Assembly: GCA_034717495.1 (NCBI GenBank) | Contig: JAYELL010000051.1 | Coordinates: forward strand, 1-64,000 | DNA: 64,000 bases | Direction of reading: 5' to 3' | Source of the DNA: Chloroflexota bacterium | GTDB taxonomy: Bacteria; Chloroflexota; Anaerolineae; JAAEKA01 | Shown: piece by piece, positions 34,295-41,900 of the stretch | Layout: every line of letters begins with the position of its first letter | Position numbering within the stretch: the first letter of the stretch is position 1 | The notes under the pieces: generated by a model | Database searches by the model: none | Seen by the model: only the letters and a program-made list of their open reading frames with translations | Told to the model about the DNA's origin: nothing | Program-made: the position numbers and the translations under genes

Positions 34295-36547
34295 CTACTC
34301 GTAGCGCAGTGCTTCCACCGGACTCAGGCGGCTGGCTCGCCAGGCGGGGTAGACACCGCCCAACACGCCCAGGAAAACAGCAATCAACATAGTCTCGACG
34401 AAAAGACCGAGACTATATTCGCCCTGTAGTTGGGCTCCCAGTGGCGTCAAGCCGGCCGATTTGGTCAGAAGCATGCCAAGACCAATGCCCACCACGCCTG
34501 CCAGAGCGGAGAGCAAAATCGCCTCCTGTACAACCATGCCGATTATGCGCCGCTTTCGCCACCCGAGCGCCCGCAGCGTACCAATCTCCCGGGTGCGCTC
34601 GTAGACGGTCATCATCATTGTGTTGAGGATAACCACACCGCCGATGAGCAGCGCAAAGAGAACAACCACATCGGTCATGGCTTCCATGCTCTGCATATCA
34701 TTGGTGTTCTGGGCAAACTCACTGCTGAGCGACACCGACACATCGTCGAAGCGATGCTGAATCGCCTCCTGCACGTAGTCAACCTGGGAAGCATCGTGGA
34801 CATCCACCAAAACATAGCTAACTTGCCGGGGCCGGTTGAAGATCAACTGAACTTCCCTCATGCCCATGATGACCCCAGCTTCTTCCCACAGAACGCCCGT
34901 CTCGAAGATTCCGGTGATGCGGTAGACATTGTTACTGACCTGGATGGTGTCACCCACCTCTTTTTTCAATGTGTCCGCCGCGCCGCGGCCCATAATGACC
35001 TCGTTAGGCCGCCGAATCGGCGCGCCCTCAACAATGTCGTAGTGGCGCATGCCGGGACTATTGGGATCAAGTCCCGTCACAACGAAAAAAGGTAGCCCCG
35101 GCAATGTCGTGACACTGAGCATCATCCCCGATACCGACTCCACTTCGGGCATGTTGGAAATGGCCCGAACAACACGCTCATCGATTGCCGAAAGAGACAT
35201 ATCGGGAACATCCTTCTGCATGAGCATCAGATCACCGGTGGCACTGCCGCCGGCAAGGTTGTTGAGCTGGCTGATCATGCCTGCACTGAGGCCATTCAGA
35301 GCCACCAGGGCTGCAACGCCAACGCCGATGCCCAACACGGTTAACACCGTGCGCGTCTTGCGACGACCCAGATCGCGCAGGACCGGGGGCATTCGCAGCC
35401 GGGCTTTCTTCTCTTCCCCATCCTCCTTCGGTTTGCGTCCGGCGGAAGCCCCTCCTTCATAGCGTAACGCCTCGATTGGCGTCAACTTACTTGCCCACCA
35501 TGCGGGATAAATGCCTCCCACCGTGCCCAGCAGCAATGCTGTTGCCATACCCTGAAAAGCCAGCTTCGGCGTAAGAAGGTGACCACCAAAGAAGGAGCCG
35601 TATCCGGGCGCGCTGCCAGCGGCCGCCACCATGGCCATTCCCATCAAAATGCCTAACACCCCGCCGAAAAAGCTGAGCAACAAGGCCTCTCCCAGGATCA
35701 TGCCCATCACCCGGCCCCGACCCCATCCCAGTGCTCTCAACACACCGACCTCGCGGGTTCGCTCGAAGACGGACATCACCATGGTATTCATCATGCCGAG
35801 ACCGCCGATGATGACGGCGATGGCTGCGATTCCCCAGGCCATGCCTTCCACCATACCGGTCCATTCCTCAGCCGTCTCGTTGCCCGATCCCTTCGAGAAG
35901 GAGAGATCGGAAAAACGGGTGCGAAGACGCTCCAGCGCGACATCGATATTCTCTGCGCGGCGCAGTTTGATCTGATAGGCATTGACCTTGCGAGGCTTGC
36001 TGGCGATATCCTGAGCATCTTCCAGGGTAACGACCGCACCCCCTTCTTCCAGGCCCTGGCCGGTTTCATAGATACCAACCACCTGATAGGGCGTCCCGTA
36101 GATGCGAAGTGTGTCGCCTACCCCCTTATTTAAGTCTTCGGCTGCCTGCTTCCCAAGGGCCATCTGGCGCGACGCGCTGACCGGTTTTCCCTCGATGATC
36201 CGGTAGTGCCGTACGGCAAGGGAGTTGGGCTCATAGCCAAAGACCATCAAAAAGGGAGTGGTCTCGCTCTGCACCCAGATAACCACGGCGGGGTCGACAA
36301 CCTCCACATCGGGTACTGCCCGCAATTGTTCGTCAAGATTTTCGTCCAGGGCACTGAAACTGACGTCGATGGCATCCTTTTGCGATACCGTGATGTCTGC
36401 GTTTGGGTTTGATAACACCGACCCATAGCTTTCGATCAAGTTGCCGGCGATGGCACCCATGGCCACAACGGCAGCAACGCCAATAGCGATGCCAATCACA
36501 GTCAGGAATGTTCTGGTTTTTCGCTGCCAAAGGTTTTTCAATAACAC
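34295..36547 (-). CDS. Tandem-fused FtsX/MacB-like permease
   Basis: The 750-residue protein contains two complete MacB-type modules in one chain. Each has a first helix (KTRTFLTVIGIAIGVAAVVA; KTRTVLTVLGIGVGVAALVA), an extracytoplasmic domain of about 200 residues, and three C-terminal helices ending in the same motif (YPAWWASKLTPIEALRYEGG; YPAWRASRLSPVEALRYE). The linker (about 365-390) is charged. MacB normally works as a homodimer of one such module; here the dimer is covalent and the ATPase is separate. The start appears to be GTG at 36547 with no strong ribosome-binding site, 18 bp after the regulator gene, so coupling is likely. The substrate is unknown. Confidence 0.88.
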   Translation of the reverse strand: MLLKNLWQRKTRTFLTVIGIAIGVAAVVAMGAIAGNLIESYGSVLSNPNADITVSQKDAIDVSFSALDENLDEQLRAVPDVEVVDPAVVIWVQSETTPFLMVFGYEPNSLAVRHYRIIEGKPVSASRQMALGKQAAEDLNKGVGDTLRIYGTPYQVVGIYETGQGLEEGGAVVTLEDAQDIASKPRKVNAYQIKLRRAENIDVALERLRTRFSDLSFSKGSGNETAEEWTGMVEGMAWGIAAIAVIIGGLGMMNTMVMSVFERTREVGVLRALGWGRGRVMGMILGEALLLSFFGGVLGILMGMAMVAAAGSAPGYGSFFGGHLLTPKLAFQGMATALLLGTVGGIYPAWWASKLTPIEALRYEGGASAGRKPKEDGEEKKARLRMPPVLRDLGRRKTRTVLTVLGIGVGVAALVALNGLSAGMISQLNNLAGGSATGDLMLMQKDVPDMSLSAIDERVVRAISNMPEVESVSGMMLSVTTLPGLPFFVVTGLDPNSPGMRHYDIVEGAPIRRPNEVIMGRGAADTLKKEVGDTIQVSNNVYRITGIFETGVLWEEAGVIMGMREVQLIFNRPRQVSYVLVDVHDASQVDYVQEAIQHRFDDVSVSLSSEFAQNTNDMQSMEAMTDVVVLFALLIGGVVILNTMMMTVYERTREIGTLRALGWRKRRIIGMVVQEAILLSALAGVVGIGLGMLLTKSAGLTPLGAQLQGEYSLGLFVETMLIAVFLGVLGGVYPAWRASRLSPVEALRYE

Positions 36548-36565
36548 TGCGAAACTCGATTCTTG

Positions 36566-37363
36566 CTAAGGTGTTTCCAGTACGGGTGCAAACACCAGGC
36601 GATCCTGCTCATCCAGCAAATCCAGGGCCTGGTGACCCAGCAGCTCAAACATCCTCGGAATGACTATGTCTGTCCGCATGTGCTGCTCAACCACAAAAGA
36701 GAGCAGGGGATTGGCCGTCCAGGCAGCCTTGGCATCAGCTGAGTCCAGTTGCTGGCTCACCAATGCCTGCGTGCTGTCTACTGTCAGCAGCAACCCCTGG
36801 GTACCCAGCTGCCCTGCATCATCCAGCACCAGCGGGGTCACCATTACCCGGGCGCCAGGGAGAGCGATATCGCTGGTGGTGTTGACAAGGACCTCCAGCC
36901 CGCGGTCGATTGCCTGTTCGAGGCTTGGTTGGAGAGAGGGCACCGTTTCCGGCAGCAACCCTACATGCACCTGTATCTCGGCGTGATCGATCATTTCCCG
37001 GGCTTTGGCCAGAATGTTTTTGCTTCCTTCGATATTCCAGACATATTCCATGGTCTGAGGACTACTGAGCGAGGTCAATTCCTGGTAGGCATTGTCCAGC
37101 CGCATTTCGAATTCATGACGCAATCGATCCAGAAGCTCCTCGGCGGGCGCCGGTGAATAGAGGGTAGTCCGCTCAGCAGGACTGCTCAGGGCAGCGCCCC
37201 GCGCCACAAGTTTATTGAGCACCTCATAGATCATGGAACGAGGCACACCCGATTCCTTGCTGACCAGATAGCCGGTAGCAGGGTTGCTTCGCAGGAGCGC
37301 GACATAGGCTTTCGCCTCATACTCGGAGAAGCCGAGATTTTGCAGTCGATCGATGGCACTCAA
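36566..37363 (-). CDS. TrmB-family transcriptional regulator
   Basis: The protein (265 residues from TTG at 37363) has the TrmB winged helix, LQNLGFSEYEAKAYVALL, with the recognition part ESGVPRSMIYEVLNKLVARG, then a helical linker and an effector-like C-terminal domain (WNIEGSKNILAKAREMI onward). TrmB proteins bind sugars or other effectors and repress or activate transport genes. TTG at 37363 is preferred because GGAGG lies six bases upstream; the TTG at 37369 touches the ribosome-binding site. It is the first gene of the export operon and has a palindrome over its own promoter, so autoregulation is expected. Confidence 0.88.
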   Translation of the reverse strand: MSAIDRLQNLGFSEYEAKAYVALLRSNPATGYLVSKESGVPRSMIYEVLNKLVARGAALSSPAERTTLYSPAPAEELLDRLRHEFEMRLDNAYQELTSLSSPQTMEYVWNIEGSKNILAKAREMIDHAEIQVHVGLLPETVPSLQPSLEQAIDRGLEVLVNTTSDIALPGARVMVTPLVLDDAGQLGTQGLLLTVDSTQALVSQQLDSADAKAAWTANPLLSFVVEQHMRTDIVIPRMFELLGHQALDLLDEQDRLVFAPVLETP

Positions 37364-37388
37364 GGGCAACCTCCGAAGAGTTCTTTCG

Positions 37389-37440
37389 TAGTAGTCGTTA
37401 TAATCACGACTACTATATCATATCGGATACTGAATGTCAA
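37389..37440 (-). promoter_or_regulatory. Promoter and operator of the TrmB-export operon
   Basis: On the minus strand TTGACA (37440-37435) and TATAGT (37417-37412) are 17 bases apart, a near-perfect promoter. A perfect palindrome, TAGTAGTCGT-N7-ACGACTACTA (37389-37415), overlaps the -10 box and the start point. Its position 26-52 bp upstream of the regulator's start codon fits a repressor site for the TrmB protein encoded next. Confidence 0.8.
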
Positions 37441-37556
37441 GGCCCAATGTTCAAAATCACTAAATCGACGGCTGCGCAGTGGCAGTAACCGCAGAAATAT
37501 GGTAGACTTCGAGTAATCTCTTTTGCCAATCCCATTTTTTACACTGAGGTGATGCC

Positions 37557-39323
37557 ATGCGTTTTAACCGCCGACGAACGAAGCCCCTATCGAATGTCGA
37601 TGTGGCATGGTACCAGATGGAAGACCCCACCAATTTGATGATGATTACCGGCGTCATAATGTTTGACGAACCGATGGATTTTGAGCGTTTGAAAAGCACG
37701 CTGGACTATCGCCTTGTCCAACGATTTCGCCGGTTTCGACGGCGCATCGTCGAAACACCCTATCGCATCGGCAGGCCTTACTGGATGGATGACCCCACCT
37801 TTGATCTTGACGCTCACATCCATGAGGTGGCGCTACCGGAACCGGGAGACCAGGATGCGCTGCAGGACATGGTGAGCGACCTGATGAGCGCGCCCCTGGA
37901 TTTCAGCAAACCGCCCTGGCAGTTTCATCTGATCCATGGCTTCGGGGAGGGCTCTGCACTGCTTGCCCGGTTGCACCACAGCATTGGTGATGGCATCGCG
38001 CTGATCAAGGTCATGCTTTCCCTCACCGATACCGAAGCGGACGCCCCATTGCCAACACCGGAACAGAAAAAGCCAAAGGGTTGGGATCCCCTTGCACCCA
38101 TCACCCGTCCGGCCAGGTCGGCCATCAAATTCACCGGTCGAGCCGTCAAGACCACAGTCAAAGTAACCCGATCAGTTGTCCGGGATCCAGAGAATCTGGT
38201 TAATCTGGCCAGGGTTGGTACCGACGCTGCGCTGACCACCGGCCGTCTGCTTCTGATGTCGCCCGATCCCGATACGATCTACAAGGGAAGCCTGGGAGTC
38301 TCGAAGCGAGCTACCTGGTCGGAACCGATTCCGCTGAGCGAAATCAAGCTGATCGGCCGGGGCGTTGGCGGCACAGTCAACGACGTATTGATGTCGGCCG
38401 CCACCGGCGCCATGCGTCGCTACATGATCGGCCGCGACGAGGATGTGGACGACCTGAACTTCAGGTCAGTGATCCCAGTCAATTTACGCCGGGAATCGGA
38501 GGAGTTGTCCCTGGGAAACAAGTTTGGGCTCGTCTTCCTCTCCCTGCCAATCGGCGTTGAAGACCCGGTCGACCGCCTACGGGAACTCAAACGACGGATG
38601 GATGACTTAAAGGGCACTACCGAGCCCCTGGTCGCGTTCGGCATACTTAACATGATGGGCATGATGCCTGACCGGCTGGAGGATGTTGTGGCTGGCATGT
38701 TCGGCACCAAGGCAACCCTGGTGATGACCAATGTTCCCGGCCCAAGGGAACAGCTCTACCTGGCAGGCGCGCCCATCGAGCAGATGGTCTTCTGGGTTCC
38801 GCAATCGGGGCGACTGGGACTTGGTATCAGCATTCTGAGCTACAATGGGCAGGTTACCGTTGGTGTGGCTTCAGACACAGGCCTGGTACCGGATCCGGAG
38901 GTCATCCTCCACGGTTTCAGGGAAGAGCTGCATGCGCTCAAGGACGAAATGCGGGCCCGCCTCATGGAGACTGCCACCGAGTTCGATATCCCCGTAGCCG
39001 GTGAGCCGGTGAGAAGAGACTCCGGTCAGTCCGACCCGGATGACACCGAAACACCCGTGGCCGAACCAACTCAGGCAGACCTGACCCTGGCCAAACCGTC
39101 GGCGCGCCCTGAACACAGCGACCACTTGACCCGCATTGCCGGTATCGGTCAAACCTTTGCCACCAGGCTCTATGAGGCCGGCATCAACACCTTCGAGGAA
39201 TTGGCAGCCTGTACAGAGAAGCAGTTGGCCGCGGTGATCGAAGCGCCCGACTGGCGACGGCCCGACTATCGTAGTTGGATCGAAGAGGCCCGGGCATTGG
39301 CCGGTAGCACCACGCACCCCTGA
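37557..39323 (+). CDS. Wax ester synthase/acyltransferase with C-terminal helix-hairpin-helix domain
   Basis: The 588-residue protein is a WS/DGAT-type acyltransferase: catalytic HHSIGDG (His140-His141...Asp145-Gly146), PPWQFHLIHGF before it, TVNDVLMSAATGAMRRY and TNVPGPREQLYLAGAPI in the C-terminal half. These enzymes esterify acyl-CoA with fatty alcohols or diacylglycerol at membranes. After a Pro/Asp-rich linker (about 475-515), residues about 520-588 form a helix-hairpin-helix unit (LTRIAGIGQTFATRLYEAGI, NTFEELAACTEKQLAAVI) like those in DUF4332 and DNA-binding proteins, which is not part of the normal enzyme. It is monocistronic, overlapping the convergent neighbour by 58 bp. The acyl product is unknown. 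Confidence 0.87.
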   Translation: MRFNRRRTKPLSNVDVAWYQMEDPTNLMMITGVIMFDEPMDFERLKSTLDYRLVQRFRRFRRRIVETPYRIGRPYWMDDPTFDLDAHIHEVALPEPGDQDALQDMVSDLMSAPLDFSKPPWQFHLIHGFGEGSALLARLHHSIGDGIALIKVMLSLTDTEADAPLPTPEQKKPKGWDPLAPITRPARSAIKFTGRAVKTTVKVTRSVVRDPENLVNLARVGTDAALTTGRLLLMSPDPDTIYKGSLGVSKRATWSEPIPLSEIKLIGRGVGGTVNDVLMSAATGAMRRYMIGRDEDVDDLNFRSVIPVNLRRESEELSLGNKFGLVFLSLPIGVEDPVDRLRELKRRMDDLKGTTEPLVAFGILNMMGMMPDRLEDVVAGMFGTKATLVMTNVPGPREQLYLAGAPIEQMVFWVPQSGRLGLGISILSYNGQVTVGVASDTGLVPDPEVILHGFREELHALKDEMRARLMETATEFDIPVAGEPVRRDSGQSDPDDTETPVAEPTQADLTLAKPSARPEHSDHLTRIAGIGQTFATRLYEAGINTFEELAACTEKQLAAVIEAPDWRRPDYRSWIEEARALAGSTTHP

Positions 39324-40447
39324 TCTTTTGACCACCGCTCCCCTTTTCGGGATTGGACCAGGGGATGCACCTGGGCCGGGTTGCTCCATTCCCCGGTCAT
39401 CATCTGCTTGAGCTCTTCGAGTTCCAGCAAAAAAACTTCCTCTTCTGCCAGAAGGCGGCCATCGGCGATGCCTTCGCGCGCTGCTGCCAGCGCCCAGGTG
39501 CGGGAGGCATCCATCACAGTCACCAGCGCCTCCCTGCTGGCGGACAATTGCTCCACCAGGACCTGCAAGGCCTGAAACAGCGGTTCGAACTGGCGTCGCC
39601 GCAAGCGTCCCAAACGGTCCTTAGCCTCGTTTGCGGCCGAGGCTCGAGTCTGTCGGGCGGCCGATGGATCAAGGAGATCGCCAGGATCCCTTGCTGCCGC
39701 CTTGATGACCTCACTTCCCAGTTGATCCCCAAATTGTCGCCAGCGCGGACTGGCACTTTCCAGCGGCAATGGGGCCCAATGCCCGAACGATCTCAGAAAG
39801 CGGGCACCCATCTCATCTGTCAGCGCGTTTTCCGCCGCCGCCTGCTGGAGTTGCTGTAGCGCGTATCGATAGTGCATCTCGCCCAGACCGGAATCCAATC
39901 CCTGATCGAATCCCGCCAATAAGGGCTGCGCTTCCTGGGGCAGCCACTTGCCCAGCATATCGGCCGACTGGTCACGGACAATCACCAATTTGTCACTCAC
40001 CCTAAACCAGGTCTCCAGGGCCAGCTGAGCCCGAGGCTCGATCTCCTCCATGACCTGGAGAATCGTCGCCTGCTGCCATGCCATGCTGCGCACGTTCTGT
40101 GCCCAGCGGTGGATGGACTCGAACGCGGCCTCCGATGAGGCCACACCAGGGTCAACGGTCGGCCCGCGGCCCAACAGCCGCTGGCCCAGGGAGGCTGTGG
40201 TTTGGCTCACCGCCGGAGCGTCACGCTGGATATCAGACAGCGCGTCCTCGTTGACCTGCACACTCCCCTCCTGCCGCTGCCAGAGCGGAGGCCCTGACAA
40301 TTCAAAGCCCCCTTGGGCGCGATGAGATTCCAGCGCCCGTTGCACTGATGGGCCCAGAATCGACCAGCTGAAAAGGGACACTGGCCCTTCGGGAATGGCC
40401 GCGGTCCAAAAAACGGACCGCAACTCGACAGAATTGGATGCCATCAA
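39266..40447 (-). CDS. Stand-alone PEP-synthase-like middle domain protein
   Basis: The 393-residue protein matches the region that in rifampicin phosphotransferases and PEP synthases lies between the ATP-grasp and the swivelling His domains. Clues are VFWTAAIPEGPVSLFSWSIL (compare 'NvGE..PGPVTPLTWS'), FGHWAPLPLESASPRWR, and AAREGIADGRLLAEEEVFLL with ELEELKQMMTGEWSN. Neither the ATP-grasp domain nor the phospho-His domain is encoded next to it, so it cannot perform the family reaction alone. Its last 58 bp overlap the end of the acyltransferase gene. It may be a remnant, or a domain kept for another role. Assignment is by motif memory and moderate. Confidence 0.55.
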   Translation of the reverse strand: MMASNSVELRSVFWTAAIPEGPVSLFSWSILGPSVQRALESHRAQGGFELSGPPLWQRQEGSVQVNEDALSDIQRDAPAVSQTTASLGQRLLGRGPTVDPGVASSEAAFESIHRWAQNVRSMAWQQATILQVMEEIEPRAQLALETWFRVSDKLVIVRDQSADMLGKWLPQEAQPLLAGFDQGLDSGLGEMHYRYALQQLQQAAAENALTDEMGARFLRSFGHWAPLPLESASPRWRQFGDQLGSEVIKAAARDPGDLLDPSAARQTRASAANEAKDRLGRLRRRQFEPLFQALQVLVEQLSASREALVTVMDASRTWALAAAREGIADGRLLAEEEVFLLELEELKQMMTGEWSNPAQVHPLVQSRKGERWSKDQGCVVLPANARASSIQLR

Positions 40448-40596
40448 ATCTCCATGAATCGCGTCACCGGCGGGTCGCCTGGCCCACCGGTGCTGTGGCT
40501 TTTTCCATTGTACCCCACATTGCGACGCGGGATGAAATCAGTTGCGCCATGGCCCTCTGCCGGGGTCAGTCAAAGGATTACATCACCACTCCCAGC

Positions 40597-41769
40597 TTAC
40601 GACTCCGAACCATTCTCTGCCACGGCGTAGATAAGGGTGTCAGGATGCCAGTCCTTCCAGCCAAACCAGAAGGAGTTTGTCGAAGGCAGCCGCTCGAGCG
40701 ACATCCCCGCCAATGAACCTTCGAAGGCCGATCCTGCCCAAGCATTCCAGCGACTGCCCGTCTCCCGGTCAACCAGGATGAAGTTTTCACCATCAGTCTG
40801 GTCCAACTCAAATGTCAGTGTTTTGCCATCCACACTGCTGGAAAAGGCTGAGGCCGTGCCCGTTTCTGCACGATATACCACAACGAGGGAAACCCCTGCC
40901 ACCTGGTCATTGACGACCGGCCTATCACTCAGCTTTCTTAAGGGATAGAATACTGGCGTGTCATTGATCATCATGGCCAGCCCCCGTTCCTTACGTCCCA
41001 AACGAGTATCCTGCAACGTTTCTCCCAGTACGCCAGCACGGCTGTCACTGTAATAGCCGGTGTAGGCATCAAAGGACCCGGAAAATCCCTTGTCCAACGC
41101 CAACGTATCGGGGTGCATTGACTTCCATTGGCCCCATGTTGTCTGCAGCGCTGGCAGCGGTTCCAGTTTGGTGCCCGCCAGTTCCCCCTGCACCCCTTCG
41201 CCCAGGATCTGGCTCCACAGAGTGTCCGTTTCCCGGTCGTACATGACCAGCACATTCATGATCAATTTGCCGCTGACACCGAAGTTGAGCGGGGCTGGCT
41301 GGCCTGCCACATCCCGGGCATACACGATGCCCGTGAAGCAGAGAGGTCACCAGGTGACGGCGATTGGCCGCCCGCCCACCATATCGTTGACGATCTCGTG
41401 TCCGCTGAGGAATGGAATAGAGTAAGCTCGTGCATCGCCGTCCAGTTCCACACCGATGACCAGCTCGCCAGACAGATACTGTTCATCAGCCTCATCACCG
41501 GAGACGAATTCCGGCTCGAACACCGCTGGAATGGCATCTCTTGGTAAAAGTGTGATGATTTCGTAATCTGGCCGGGTGCTCTCCGACTCTGGTATCTGCT
41601 TATCAGAGACAGCCGGTGGATCAACGGCTGCCCCGGACTCGCCCGATTCCTTGACGCGCGGTTCGGTGATAGCCCTGTTGTCGCTGGTGGCCGAGCCGCT
41701 GCTACAGGCCGCCAGGAGAAAAAGGGCTATCAATATCACGACAATACCCAGGTACCGCTTTGAATGCAT
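40597..41769 (-). CDS. DUF3179 lipoprotein, candidate selenoprotein with in-frame UGA
   Basis: Two halves of a DUF3179 protein lie in the same frame, separated only by TGA at 41349-41347 (codon 141). Reading it as selenocysteine gives 390 residues: lipoprotein signal YLGIVVILIALFLLAAC, acidic linker, then ARAYSIPFLSGHEIVNDMVG, RPIAVTW-U-PLCFTGIVYAR, and FGVSGKLIMNVLVMYDRETD. In the family this position is the first Cys of a CPLC motif, so UPLC would be a UxxC redox pair. A SECIS-like hairpin follows. No other frameshift or stop is present. A Cys-to-stop mutation or base error (TGC to TGA) is the alternative. selABCD are not in the window. GAGGTG precedes the ATG. Function of DUF3179 is unknown; an exported redox role is inferred. 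Confidence 0.65.
41315..41333 (-). promoter_or_regulatory. Bacterial SECIS-like hairpin
   Basis: In the mRNA the stem CGGGCAU pairs perfectly with AUGCCCG around the five-base loop CGUGU. Twenty bases separate the UGA from the loop, inside the 16-37 range of the bacterial consensus, and a G is the second loop base. SelB-type factors recognise such elements. The hairpin lies within coding sequence, as bacterial SECIS elements do. Confidence 0.55.
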
Positions 41770-41900
41770 AGCTCACCTCGTTTTATTTGACTCGCACCAC
41801 CATTGTAGAACAGCATCCTCCTTCCTGCATGTAAACCGCCCTACGTTTGACCGGATCGATTTCCACATTGCGGTCGACGTGGGGTATATTGACGCGAATC

